From Sindora glabra (lineage: Eukaryota; Streptophyta; Magnoliopsida; Fabales; Fabaceae), in contig CM035229.1 in NCBI GenBank assembly GCA_020226215.1, positions 86,135,343 through 86,199,342 of the forward strand: a DNA stretch of 64,000 nt, given 5' to 3'. The position numbers were made by a program, and so were the translations under genes. This document shows positions 37,640 to 49,955 of this stretch, one piece after another. The notes under the pieces are model-generated. The model worked only from the letters and a program-made list of their open reading frames with translations. It ran no database searches and was not told the DNA's origin. Position 1 is the first letter of the stretch; the number at the start of each line of letters is the position of its first letter.

Positions 37640-39371
37640 TTTCCGACAAAGACAGAAGTGAGGAAACAAAAGAAAGCTTGAGAAAAACAAATGGGGCAAC
37701 TGAATTTAAGAATGTGATTGGAGAGAGAGAGAGGCTGGTGAATGATATTTATCGGTAGAGAAAAAAAAAAAAAACGTGATGAGTTGAGAAATGTCAAAGG
37801 AAAAGGACGTGAAGAAGGCGAATTTTCTCATTTGGTGGCGTTTAAGTATCTCAGACCAAGTTCTAGAACCGCTTGACAAAGTCACAAAAATTCGCAGAAC
37901 GGTCTTCAAATGATGGCGGCTTAACACATATGGCTTTTTTTTTCCTTCTTTTTTTCATCTTTGAAATTTTACGTGATAAATTTCATTTCACATTCTAGTT
38001 TTGTACAAGAGAAATGAATACAAAGAGGGATGAGATATATGATTTTCTCAAAAACGAAATCCTCTTCGTATTTTTTGAGGTCATCTCTCTTATAGTAAGA
38101 TAAGAATTTTTATTTGCTTATGGAGTACATTGAAATCTTTCTAAAATGGAGAAGCTTGGATGGAATCATTTATAATATTGCCTTAGAAGCTCAAGGAATT
38201 TACCTTGTAAACTTCTTTGATGGTACTATCACATTGTCAAATTTATCATGTTCGAAGTTTACTAGTGGGAGAGATTGTAATTATGATAATGGATTTAAGT
38301 ATTTTACCACACATGTCAGGTTCGGCCATCAGCAGGGGAGGAACCAAGTTCAGCCCTCTGCCACTAAGCTGATTTCTGGACATTTCCTGAACAATTCACT
38401 TATGTAATAAGTATGGACAATTTTGTGGAAATGGAATACTTACTCCAACAAGTGGATAGAAAAATCTTATCTGTTCCTGTAAATATCAAGTGACAAGACT
38501 GAATAGCAAGGAAGAGCAATGTCAATGGGGACTTTATTTGGTTGAACAGTTAATATAAGCCCGTGCCCATTTTACAAAATGAAGAGTATAATTATATCAT
38601 GAAAATTATCCCTTTATTTTCATGCCTAAGAGTAGCCGCAGCCATGCAAGCGAGGAAACCAATGGCCGTGGTGAAGTAGTTCTTAAATGTTTTAATTATT
38701 ATAACTATCATACGTATCCTTATTTATAATTGATAAATTAAATAAAAGATAATTATTAATTTTACAAATTAAATATATATTAAAATTTAACTTTTTAATT
38801 TTTAAAATTTTTAAAATTATGAAAATAAATAGCTATTTTTTATTTATATTAATTATGATTAAAATTACATAATATAATTAGAGTCATGATTATATAAATT
38901 CCACTGATCCAGCACATGCCACGTATGGTTTGGATATGCTCACGTGGCAGCATCAAATACTAGTGGCCTAAGAAAGGTGATAGAACCATGAGGGCCCACT
39001 TACCCCAAGCATACACTAGGTTGGCAAAGTCGTTCTTTTATATAGTGGATTCGGCGGGGTTTGGACCATCGCAAATGATACTGTTTTCGGCTTGGCTTCT
39101 CGGGCAGGCCTCCGTCTAATCGATACCCACAGAGGCACACTTGCTCAATCTCATTGCCATGCAAATTGCCTTGGAAGAATCTGTCCGAAACCCCTTTATG
39201 CCAAACAACAAAATCTTTACTCATCCGCTTCCCTTTTCTCTTTCTTTTCTTGTTCTACAATAATGCCTTGGCTCCCAGATTCGTTTCTTATAAAGACTCG
39301 AACTCGCAAAGCAAGCCAAGGCATATTAATTAAAGGAAACACAAAGGGAAGAAGAAGACACAGAAGAATTA
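37640..39371. other. Intergenic: AG-peptide promoter and plus-strand promoter region
   Basis: 37640-37930 is less AT-rich and should hold the AG-peptide promoter and leader. A frame at 38114-38407 on the plus strand (97 residues) shows no known domain and I do not call it a gene. 38690-38900 is AT-only. Confidence 0.4.
38915..39050 (+). promoter_or_regulatory. ACGT elements and TATA box upstream of the Cys/Ser-rich gene
   Basis: CCACGTATGG (38918-38927) and CACGTGGCAG (38941-38950) contain ACGT cores; the second is a G-box, as bound by bZIP and bHLH factors. TATATAG lies at about 39040. A transcript starting near 39070 would have a leader of about 300 bases. The spacing is plausible but unproven. 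Confidence 0.4.
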
Positions 39372-39635
39372 ATGTGTCATTCGGTGGTTCCTTTGGTTGG
39401 CCCAAAAACTCTGGTGGTGCATAGGGGGGGGCCTGTATTGCGGGCACCTGTGCCAGCAGGGCATGCATCCATGGCGGTGACAAGGGAGGCTCGTGGAGGC
39501 CCAGATGGTGGGGGCAGTTCCGGCGAGGGTGGTTCAATAAGGCAGTGCGTGTGCTCACCGTCCCAGCATGCAGGGTCGTTTCGATGCCGGCGACATCATG
39601 CAGAGTATGTTTGGCGTGGTAAGGCAATTAAGTAG
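39372..39635 (+). CDS. Small plant-specific 'serine-rich-like' protein with C-x-C ... GSFRC motif
   Basis: A single exon of 87 codons. The C-terminus reads QCVCSPSQHAGSFRCRRHH followed by AEYVWRG. I recall this motif (C-x-C-S-P-T-x-H-P-G-S-F-R-C-R) from a family of short plant proteins named serine-rich protein-like; no biochemical role is known to me. The N-terminal half has LRAPVPAG and a Gly/Ser linker and is probably disordered. An inner ATG at 39471 would give 54 residues; I keep the outer one because the sequence between is GC-rich and codon-like. An antisense frame (39627-39217) covers it but has no family match. The local GC content is well above the surroundings. Confidence 0.7.
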   Translation: MCHSVVPLVGPKTLVVHRGGPVLRAPVPAGHASMAVTREARGGPDGGGSSGEGGSIRQCVCSPSQHAGSFRCRRHHAEYVWRGKAIK

Positions 39636-39837
39636 AGGAAAATGTGATGCACATACAGTGACATGTATGCAAGTGTACAAATCAAGGCCGCGTTACCTTC
39701 TGCTAGTGCTACAGTGATTCTCGTGTTTTTCCTTTCTTTCCAATTTTCATGCAATGCAAGAATTCCATTGATGTGTAAGGAAACCTTTCTAATTGGTAAT
39801 TTGGTTCAGAGAGAGTGACTTCATTGTTTATGTTTTG

Positions 39838-39886
<49 letters not shown>

Positions 39887-42800
39887 TCAAATTTTGTGGG
39901 GAAAATTTTTTGACCAGAGAAGAGTATAATAAGAGAGCAAGGAGGAGACAGAAGTTGAAAAGCAAGCGAGGATCTAGTCTAGATCCCTCACTTTCCTTTT
40001 TTTTTTCCTTTTTTATAATCTTATCAATCTCTTTTAATTTCATATTTTGTCAATACAGAGAAGAACACAATTCAGAATCCATAATTCCATCATATTCTCA
40101 AAATGAACAGACTCTCCTCCAAGGGAGGATGGAAAGTGCTTCTTGCACTATTTAAAAGGAGGTTGATTATTCACCGCTGTTTAATAAACAATAATTGAAA
40201 ATAAAATTTGAAATTAAATTTTAAATATAAATTAAGAATTATTAATAAATATAAGATAGAAAGATAAATGTAAAAATTAAGAATTATCGATAAATATAAA
40301 ATAGAATGATAAATGTATAAAGAGGAAAGATAAATTCAATAAATATAAAAAATTTAAAACTTAATTTCAAATATTAATTTTATTATACGCTAACATTTTT
40401 GTTTAATAAATGGCAAAATTCAGATACCATCACAATTTGTTAGAAGAGATCCTTGAATTTGTTACAATTTAATGAATAAGCAATAAAAGAACAGAAAGGG
40501 AGCGAAAGTTACATTATACATCACAAGGAAAAGATATGCATTCGCCACAGCTGATTGTTTGACAGTGTCACGCAACACAGAAACACGTACACAATTCCAG
40601 ACGGCAACACGCCCACACATTGCACCGCCTCCATATTGTTAAAACAGACCCTCCTCAGCGTCCCCCTGCCCCCCCCCCCCTTCTCTTTTTTTCTCAAAAT
40701 AAAAATAAAAAAACAACAAATTCGTAATTTAAAGTGTATTTGAATATATTTTTATTTTTATATTTTTAAAAATTATTTTTTAATTTTTTTATTTTCTACA
40801 ATTATTTTTGAATTGAATAAAAATTAAAATTAGAAGGTAATTGATATTATAAATAAAGAAATATTTTATCTAATTATAAAACTAACATAAAAGAATAATT
40901 TTTTAAGAAAATTAAAAATTATTTAATTTTTTATTTTTAAGTTACTTTTAGGAATAATTTTTTAAAATAAATTTTGAAAACAAATTACTAAACAAGTTCT
41001 TCGGCTTTTAAAAATAAAAAATAAAAAATTATTTTTAAAAATTAAAAACAAGTAAAAATTGATTTCACACGTGATAGCAAACTCCCGTTCAGTTGTCTTA
41101 TTATAAGGGGAGGACTGAACAACAAGCGTGGCCGAGTTTCAACCCTCACAATGTATAATGGACATTGCCTTGATTTATAGACGGAATTAAAACATTTTTT
41201 TTCCATTTCATTCTCTCTCTGTACCACAAATATGAATCCAGATAACATACTGGAATCTTGACTTATTGGCTGCAGGGATAATATTATAATCATAAAAATA
41301 ATTAATTATTAATAGATTTGAGTGTTTGTTATAATTTTATACTTGACATAATCTTTTTGTAAGAAAGTAAAATTATAAAGAGTTTGATTTCTAAAGTTAA
41401 ATAAATATTTCTATTATTAGATTATATTTAATACATTAAGATTTATATTTTTAATTTCAATTTACTTATTTTGAAATTCAAAAAAAAAAAAATCAAACCA
41501 ACGACCAGATATATAACCTCCAAAGAAGCCAAATTTTTCATAACATTATCCTTGATAATAATTAATTTTTTTGAGAAAGAATTCGTTTTAAATACCTTTA
41601 ATAAGAAAAATTACAACAAAACAATAAACTATCTTTTGAGACTTATATTTTAATCATAATTTTTCTCTACCTAATAATATTTAAAATAATTTTCCTTCAA
41701 GAATATTATTATTTAAATTTAAGCTGTTAGTAAAATTTTTTTTTTCAATTATTACACACTATAATCAATTAAGAATTAATTATTTTTCTTACTATACCAA
41801 ACAAACATTAGTCGCTTACTTCTTGGCACTTCCGCTAGCAACTTCCTTTTTCTTTTCTTTTTAAATAGGTAAGGGGGGGGGGGGGGAGCAATGCAAGAGG
41901 CTGAGAATCCCCTCTCACTAAGGGTACATTTGTTTTTAGGAAGACATTTTCCATAAGAAAATTTTATGTGATTCTATATGAATAAATAAAGAAATGATAT
42001 ATAATTTTCATATCTTATTATAAAACAATATGATACCTAAAACTATAATAATGAGGAAAACAATTTCTTTGAAAATAAAAAAATCGTCTTCCACTAAACT
42101 CCTCACTAGCATAAAACATATAGAATATTTTTTACTATTTTAACAATTTATAATTATTTTCCTATAAAAAATATTTTCTACCGTAACAAGAAAAGCTAAA
42201 TAGTTGAGTTGATAGTGACATATCAAGCACGCATGACAATATTATACCAAAGAACTTGACTTGGATGAATTAAGAGGAGAGAACTAGCATGCTTGAGGAC
42301 CATTCTAAATTCTTTTTAGGTAGCACAGCGCATTAGTGATTCCATTTCAAGGTGGCCTCATCTCCTCTCTCAGCTATTCCAAGCGCAAAAACACAATCTC
42401 AGCCGTTTGCGCACATTTTTTAATACATTAGTTATGCTATTTCAAAGTAGTATTATTATTTAATGCTACGGTGACTTCCAAACTATGGCATAGATGGGAA
42501 TTGAGTGGTACAGCATTACTGCTGGTGCTGGAGATTAGCTTCTTTATGAACATGACTACACTTCCTATCAAAGGAGGCTTGACATTTAAAAGCAGGACAC
42601 TCCAAACAGCATTGGCTGTACATCAATCAGTATTGAAATTGAAAATGGTGTAATTCATATATAGCACACTGGAAGGAATTTAACAGACTATTGCACCGCT
42701 CTATAAAAAATAATGCCAGAGATTAATACCGTACTATGATATCTCTGCAGCTCCTATGTACAGTCTGCTCCAATGCATTCTCAAGCCAGATCATATGTGA

Positions 42801-42958
42801 GTCTACCATCTTCAACCCAACGACTGGAAATAACAAAGCATAAGACTTACATACTATCTAACATATTATTTTGCAATAAGCGTAGGCCAGAAAATGGAGG
42901 CCACAGGAAAAATAAAAAAGGCACTTTGGGTACGCACAAAAGATGCATCTCTTAACTA
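39636..42958. other. Intergenic, AT-rich with homopolymers and MITE-like debris
   Basis: No gene is supported. It contains (CT)n then (AT)n at 39840-39886, a C12 run at 40669-40680, a G14 run at 41873-41886, an inverted-repeat-like AT region at about 40735-41050, and a likely MITE at about 41930-42190 with an ACATTTGTTTTTAGGAAGAC start. The homopolymers are likely assembly-error sites. Confidence 0.45.
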
Positions 42959-44466
42959 TCATAAAAATGCAAACATAATTGCAGTCTGCTTCAAATGGAG
43001 CAGAGTTCTCACCTCGGGGTAGCAGTTTTGATGGACAACTGACTGGTTGTTTGTATTCACAAATATCTCACATGATACTATTCCCTGAAATGAACAACAA
43101 TTAGACAGAAGCTAATTCATTAGCATGCATAAATAAAGCAGATTACTCATGTCCATTGGAGTCTTGAAAACAAACAGACAGGATGTTTCACCCATCAAAT
43201 ATACGGTACTTTCAAAAGCATAATTTGAGTGGGCTTTAACATTTTTTTGTCACCTGATGTCATGTAACACTAGAAAACAAAGAAGCTATCCATGACAGAA
43301 GCAGACAGACTGCTTGTTAAAATACATCACCAATAAATTAACAAGATAGCTAAGTATTTTTCTCAACTTAAAAATAATCACTTTCGATCATCACGCCTTG
43401 ACATCTATTTATCACAACGCCAGATGCCTTTCACTCTAATTCTCATCAGCTAGGACTGATGGTGATTTAATAACCTCTCCAGTCTCCACCGGTCAGGCAC
43501 TCTAATGGTTCTCGAATTCGTAACAAAGTTGTAACTCAGTCGGACCATCCTACCCCCATAGCTTTCATGCCGGACCCTTTACTTGGCCTAACCCTACTGA
43601 ATTTCATTTGCAAAATTACTCAAATTAATAGCTTCAAGCCATGAGGCATTTCCATATTAACCTAATAATCCACTATTTTGATTTAAATACCACCAATTTC
43701 TCGGCAACACTCCTCCCACAATCTATAATTGCGTTGATTATGATTAATAAAACTATCCCCAATCCGATTGCCCAAAACTGAAGTTACCACAAACACTTCT
43801 TCAGCAAATAGTATCAATGCAAAACCACACTTGAAATTGAGGGAAAATAACATCTTTAGAAAAGAGTGAACAAATCTATTAATCTACCTTCAATGGAACA
43901 TCAAGGAAGAACAGTCTCAGCTCCCCTTTCACTTGGGTACGAGTATCAAAGGGAATTACACCCTTGGCCAAATCCTCAAGCAAGTAAAACACATCGTGAA
44001 TGAACTCAAACCCATCAACACTGAGCGTAGCATCTATATAAGACGAACCTCTAGCCCTTAAACGTCCACCCTCAGACCGCACAATCCCTAGCTCCCTCCC
44101 TCGATACCCAACAGAGACGAAAAGAGAATCATAGTCCAGCGAGAAAAAATCCTTGTTGCGGATCTTTACTGTGAGGGAGAAAGAAAGGTCAAGGATGGGC
44201 CTTGGTGAAGTTTTGACTCCGATATGATTCAATTGGACGCGGGCGACCCGGATTTCAGGATCCGAAGGGTAGAAGATGAAGGTGGCAACTGCGAGAAGAA
44301 GGAAGAGGAAGAGAGCGGTGGAGTACAGGACGCAGCTACGGTCGCGACGGCGGGGACGGTACGCCGGGAGGACGACGACGACGTTTGGGGAGGGTGGTGG
44401 CCCTGGTGGGTAAGGGTTGGAGGGAAGAGGCGAATAGGGGACAAAGCCGTCGCCTTTGCGGGCCAT
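42959..44466 (-). CDS. LEA_2 / NHL-type membrane protein
   Basis: Exon 1 is 44466-43888 (193 codons) and exon 2 starts at 43084, joined by an 803-bp GT-AG intron in phase 0 (CCATTGAAG|GTAGAT; TTTCAG|GGAATA). The first exon encodes a Pro-rich cytoplasmic tail (NPYPPGPPPSP), a basic stop PRRRDR, one membrane segment (about residues 46-66) and a LEA_2 fold (about 85-190) with the N-x-D-F-x-S-L-D-Y region. Exon 2 adds GIVSCEIFVNTNNQSVVHQN then CYPE. Reading through gives 234 residues, with stop TGA at 42961-42959. A strong donor GAG|GTGAGA at 43013 means a third exon is possible. The family resembles NDR1/HIN1-like proteins, often linked to stress or defence. The specific role is unknown. Confidence 0.85.
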
Positions 44467-44639
44467 CCTTTGGTTAGCAATGATTTTGCCGAAGCCATCG
44501 CTCTGCAGCAGGTTTTAGATTTAAGTAGACGTTATCGTTTGTTTATCCCGTTGGATGCGTCTGTAGTCAACGTTTATGAGTTGTCACTCTATCATCGGTT
44601 AACGTTTTGACGGCATGTTAACTGGTCTATTTTTTTTTA

Positions 44640-44925
44640 TAACAATTAATATTTTTATTTTTAAAATTATAAGATATTAATAAAATAGGTTCTACATTAT
44701 ATAAAATAATAATTATAATTTTATTTTTAAATATTAATTTTTATAAATAATTTTATTTCTTTATACGAATTTATATGAACAATTTTGTCGATAAATTATT
44801 ATATAGGAAAATAAAATTATTTATATGAATCATTACGTAATAATGAAATTATAAATTTATACCGTTCATCTACTATTTTATCAATATTTTATAATTTTAG
44901 AGACTAATTTTTTAATTTTATTCTT
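44640..44925. mobile_element. MITE with long inverted arms, second copy
   Basis: The left part (about 44645-44700) is inverse to the right part (about 44875-44925), with an inner arm pair AATAATTTTATTT / AAATAAAATTATTT at about 44750 and 44805. The order of blocks, including TTTATATGAACAATTTTG, resembles the MITE at 12590-12892. It lies just upstream of the LEA_2 gene (ATG 44466), within about 180 bases, so it may sit in its promoter. Confidence 0.55.
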
Positions 44926-46326
44926 CTTTTAAAAGAAAGAGACAAATTTATTGAGATATTATTATAGGAATATTTTTAATTATAGTCGCCGTTAGGTTAA
45001 TTACAATTTTACCAAAATACTAGTAGTTTTAAGAGTTTTTTATCCCTTCATTAACTATAAATTAATACTTTTCCGCTTAAACTCATAACTTTTAAAATGA
45101 AGTCATAATTTGATACCACTAATTGATTATCATAATATTAATTGCATTTATAATTATGTTTTTATGAATATTTTTATTTTGTTTCATTTTTTTATCTAAA
45201 ATTGGCTTTTTCGAAGCTTCTCTCACAGGGTTTAATTATATTAATGGGAGATTTGAAGTTGAACAGAAACGAACGGGTCAATTAAGGTATAGAACATGCT
45301 ACAAAATATTACATGACAAGAAGTTTGTAAAAGAAAATAAGAAATTTGATCAACAAGACACTTTTAAGTACATTTTTGTTGCAAAAAATAAAATTAAATG
45401 TTACATCCGGTCATAATAAAATTAGTAATATGATAATTAGATAGGTGATGAAAAGTAGACTAAACGAAATTAATTGAATAATTTGAATTGTGATGTTGGA
45501 AATGCTTGATTATATTGTTAAAATCTTCTAATGTTGTTGATTTATTGGATAAGATACTCATATTTAACATTTACATTGTCGTGAATGTAAGGTATATTAA
45601 TATGAAGAAAGATAAAAGATAGATAAAATAAAAAAGAATAAAAGAATAAAACAAATCTAAAAGTTTAAACTGATTTCTAAGAAGTGTCTTTCTTTAATAT
45701 TTTTAACTAGTCATTATAACTTCTCCTATCTGACTTTAATTTCCAAGCAATTTCATCAAATAGTTCTAGTGATGCACACTTTAAGTGGTCAAGTAATGGT
45801 TCCTCTTTCAAAATTAGGCATAACATTAACTATTTATTAAGTGTCAATCTTAAATTATTTTTTTCTTTCAGATTCAAAATTGTTCGGCACTATGAAATTA
45901 ATTGAGTTAACAAGAAAAAATATAATAAATTTTAAAAGGATCTTTCAAAACCTTGGAAACATGAAGTTTATTTGTCATTCCATCATGCATATTACTTTCT
46001 TTTTTTCCCTCTTATTTTTCTCTATCAACCTTTTTTTGTGACATATTAACTTTCACCTTAATAAAAGTTTCCAACATCATTTCTTCTTCTTCCTCCTCAT
46101 TCTTAGTAGTTTTACGATTATTGGAAAAAAGAGGAAGAATAAAAGAATTAATAAAAATGATGAAATTAAGTGAAGATTACATCTAAATACCTAGTTCTTT
46201 GATCTTTTTTACTTCTAATTGTTCACTTGCTAGGTAGGATTGTGATAAATTGAAAGTCAACTGATTTTATTTTCATGTAAAACAAGTTTCATAAATAATA
46301 AATTCTAAATCACTTATAAAAACATC
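44926..46326. other. Intergenic AT-rich DNA
   Basis: No gene or clear transposon. Short frames such as 45841-46041 consist of A/T-rich codons without family support. Confidence 0.4.
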
Positions 46327-47562
46327 ATTGAAGGTAGGGTCGTGTCTAGATAATTTGATGCCTTAGGGAAAAATATTAAAAGAGTCTAGTATAATATAAA
46401 TTATCAAATTCTCATATTATTTTTCTATTTTTCTAAGTTATAAAATCACTTATTAAAATTTTATAATAAAATAATTCTAACATTTCACTCTCTCTAGATA
46501 ATATGACTAATTCATTTAATTTATTTTATAACATAGTTAATCTCAGATAAGATTTAAGTAATTTTAATTTTGAGAAACTTTTTTTAGTAGTAGCAACCTT
46601 CACAAGTATTATCAATAAAATTTTATAAGCAATGCATGCATTTAGAAATAAATCTAATCTTTTAATATAGTTTAATACTTTTATTGGAGTATTAATTTTT
46701 TCTATTAACACATTTCTCATATTGCTACAAAATATAAAAATAAAATAGAATAACAACAACAATAAAAATATAAATAAAATAGATGTACAAAGTAAATAAA
46801 AAATGATGAAATAATAGAACTTGAAAACTTAGAAATAAAAAGAATTGCACATCATACTATCTACTGCAATAATTTAATATTAATTTATTTTGAGAACTCA
46901 CTTTAAAAGAGAATGAAGATAAGAGTGGGAAGAGAAAACAAAATATGAGAGTTAAGAAAATTTGAAGAGAAAATGTTAAAAATATGTAGTATATATAGTT
47001 AAAAAAAAGACTATTATAAATTATAATATTAAAAATTGTTAATTAGTAATAATATGCAAATCTACAACAAATTGAAAAATAATTCCAAAAATGTATTACT
47101 AATTTTTAATAGTCATTAATAATTTATTTTATATACTCAAATAAAAAATTTACAACTAATTAGGAAATAAATCCCTAATTATTTTTCAATTAATCATTTA
47201 TTTTATATAGTCATATAAAAAATTTACAATTAGGAAATAATTCTACAAAGAGTAATTATTGTTAGATTACTAATGCATAACTAATTTTTTATAGTTATTA
47301 TTTATTTATTTTGTAGTCATATAAAAAATTTACAACTAATTAAGAAATAAATCTCCAATTATTCCCTAATTAGTTGCAAATTGTATAATTAAAGGTAATG
47401 ACTATACAAATAATTTTAAAAAGAGTAATTACCATTATATTTTAAAGTTTAACTAATTGACCAATGACTATACAAAATAAAAAAAATTATAAGTGAGGCC
47501 TAGGGAAAATTGGGGGCTTAAGGCAAGTGTCTTACTTGTCTAGACACAGCCATGATTGAAGG
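46327..47562. mobile_element. Deleted hAT transposon with terminal repeats and 8-bp target duplication
   Basis: The element spans 46335-47554. Its ends are TAGGGTCGTGTCTAGA and, inverted, CATGGCTGTGTCTAGA (12 of 16 bases agree). The flanks ATTGAAGG at 46327-46334 and 47555-47562 are identical, the 8-bp duplication of hAT elements. Subterminal GCCTTAGG/GGCTTAAGGC segments also mirror each other. Inside, on the minus strand, is a remnant of the transposase. The remaining interior is AT-rich with repeated AATAATTxxxAATTA motifs, so most of the autonomous element has been lost. Confidence 0.85.
46535..46681 (-). pseudogene. hAT transposase C-terminal dimerisation-domain remnant
   Basis: The minus-strand frame reads LNACIAYKILLIILVKVATT and continues KKSFSKLKLLKSYLRLTM. 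This matches the hAT dimerisation domain of TTF-type/ZMYM1-like plant transposases, in which V-A-(S/T)-x-E-R-S-F-S-K-L-K-x-(I/L)-K-(S/N)-x-L-R-S-x-M is the signature. Here Lys replaces the usual E-R, and the frame stops right after the motif, losing the rest of the domain. It is inside the deleted hAT element and inactive. Confidence 0.75.
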
Positions 47563-47589
47563 TCAACATTAAAATGATCATATAGTAGA

Positions 47590-48290
47590 TTATACCTAAT
47601 TTGCATCATAATATCATGATGTATAATGGTTCAATGTGGGATGTATGATTCCTAAATAATAAGATAAGATGGTTTATGGTAATTATGATATAAATACATC
47701 TATTAGTAGCCATGGAATGAGAAATTAAGGTATTATATTATATAATACATGATGCCAACAAACTTGTAATATTGTTATGTAATGAAATGTGTTATGTGAT
47801 CATGCATTTGAGAAATGGTGTAGTTTGATTAATGTGATGAGTATAACTTATGTCACAATATGAGAAATAAAAATATCTTATAATTGAGAATTAAGAAATA
47901 TGCTGAGTGTGATGTAAACACCAAATGACTAATTCTCAGTAATATGTTTGTGGAATGTATAAAGTTGGCCTTAGAAGGATAAGAATGAAAAGTTTGTGAA
48001 GGTATAAAGTTGACTAAAAGTCACAAGATGAATATATATGTTTTATTATTAATTGTTATATATTATGTTATGAATTTAGAATGAAATTTTTATTGGTTAT
48101 TTTCATGTGTCATAATTATGTTAGTATAGATATGGTTAAACTTGTTAGGGTTATTTGAAATTGAATTAGTATACTTGGATGTTTTATATGTTAATGTTTA
48201 CAGAAGGATGGTTTAGTTGGTAAGTTACTACATTGTTATGTTTGTTGGTTTTTTAACTGTTATCCTTGATTTTAACAAAGTTTTTCCCAT
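47590..48290 (+). repeat. Dispersed repeat family, copy C (partial)
   Basis: It matches the second half of copies A and B in order and orientation: the GTTATGTGATCATGCATTTGAG block at about 47811, GATGAGTATAACTTATG near 47839, AAGGATAAGAATGAAAAG near 47967 and AGGATGGTTTAGTTGGTAAG near 48205. It starts soon after the hAT element and ends before the GC-richer segment at 48340. Confidence 0.55.
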
Positions 48291-48339
48291 AATGCTGCGT
48301 TGTAAAAAGTATTTATGACATGTTTAATTTTTTTTTAAA

Positions 48340-48735
48340 ATGGAGATCACGGTGTAGACCTGGGCGTGATTAATGTGTACTGATCACACGGTTTGACCTA
48401 ACATGATTAAGCCTGATCATGTTAGGTTAGAGCATGTGATCAGTCTGAGCTGATCATGGCCAGGTTTGTCCCGTGACTTGCTTGCTAGCAGCGCTCCCTT
48501 GATGCCACGTGTCTTAACGCTCCTTGAGCTGCCACTTGTCGGGGTCATGTTCCCCTGTGACCAGCCAAACCCCCTACCTAGCTGCCACGTGTCATGCCCC
48601 TGTGCTCCCATAACCATATGCACGCCCTATAAAACCCCCATCCCCAGCACTTCTTTATACCCTTATGTACTAAAAAATCCTTCTTTCCAACAGCCCTTCA
48701 GTAAAACACCTTCTCCCTAGCAACTATCCTTTCTA
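48340..48735 (+). promoter_or_regulatory. GC-richer promoter-like segment with hairpin, G-boxes and TATA (solo-LTR candidate)
   Basis: This 400-base stretch differs sharply from its AT-rich surroundings. It contains a nested inverted repeat (48379-48444), two GCCACGTGTC motifs (48501-48510 and 48584-48593), a GCCACTTGTC relative between them and CCCTATAAAACC (48627-48638) as a TATA box, then a C-rich leader. No gene follows. This layout is that of the U3/R part of a plant LTR, so a solo LTR or LTR fragment is the likeliest explanation, though TG...CA ends and a target duplication were not found. Confidence 0.45.
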
Positions 48736-49390
48736 TCAATAACCCAAAATTGTTAGCAACAGTCGCATTATTTAGGGTGTTTATTATATAAGTAAGATTA
48801 TTTAAAAAATAGAATTTATTAGTTTAAGTAATATATATTATTTTTAGGTCATATGAAAGTATAATATATGTTTAGTATAATATTTTTTATAAGTGAGGTC
48901 CCTCATTATAACTGGCATTATTAGTAGGCATTGTAGCAATGTTATTATTATTTTTTTTATTACGTATTTTACATCTATGTTTAAATTAATTAATTTGATT
49001 TGTTAGTTATGATATTTATAATATTTTAATTTACTTTTATCATTATACTTGTGTGTATTATTTTAATGTACTTATATTATTTAAATTTTATTATTATTTT
49101 TATATTTGAGTATATTATTATGCTTCTAGTCTGATTAGATTATGCATGTTGTACAAATTGTTATAATTTTAATTATTATACTTGTGGGTTGGGCATTATT
49201 AAAAAAGAAAATAAAAAACCTAAATACTTATAAATGTTTAAAAAAATAGTAATATTCGTCAATAATAAATTATTATTAAGTAATATTAGTTGAAGGTAGA
49301 ATGTTATACTTTGAGATTTTTAAAACATTTTTACAAATCATAAATCTTAATTTAATCAAGAATAGACATTGAATTATATGTAATTTTATT

Positions 49391-49955
49391 TTGATTAAGA
49401 ATAAAAAATTATATAATTAAGATAAACATTACACAGATAAGTTAAGGTAATTTAGAAATAATTAAAATAAACCTAGAAGTAAGAAAGAAAATATTAAAAG
49501 TATATAATATTATCCTTAAATTATTGATCTTTAAAATAATATCATAACACACTAAATGCTGAAGTAGTCCTTATTTTAATATGCTTATATTATTTAATTT
49601 TTTATTATTATGATATGTGAGTATATTATTAATTTTTATTTATAATAAAATTAAATTTTATAAAATTATTTTGATTAAGATTAAATAGTTTTATAATTAA
49701 GATAAATATTACATAGATAAGTTAATGCAATTTAGAAATAATTAAAATAATATATATGCTCATCTAGAAGTAAGGAAGAAAATATTAAAAGTATACAATA
49801 TTATTTTTAACTTATTGACCTTTAAAATAATATTATAACACACCAAATGCTGAAGTAGTCATTGTTTTAATATGCGTATATTATTTAAATTTTTTTATTA
49901 TTATGATATTTGAGTATATTATTAATTTTTATTTATAATAAAATTAACTTTTATA
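49391..49955. repeat. Tandem direct duplication (~280 bp)
   Basis: Copy 1 begins at 49391 and copy 2 at 49671, both with TTGATTAAGA. They share GTTAAxGxAATTTAGAAATAA, CTAGAAGTAAGxAAGAAAAT and AATGCTGAAGTAGTC in order. Some indels separate them. It lies upstream of the MULE and may be part of its non-coding arm. 48736-51017 otherwise shows no gene. Confidence 0.75.

Noticed and set aside
38114..38407. 97-residue plus-strand frame
   Set aside because: No family match, no promoter, AT-rich codons; possible chance frame.
39217..39627. 136-residue minus-strand frame opposite the Cys/Ser-rich gene
   Set aside because: It is an antisense shadow of a GC-rich coding exon; no domain, and the plus-strand product has a recognisable conserved motif.
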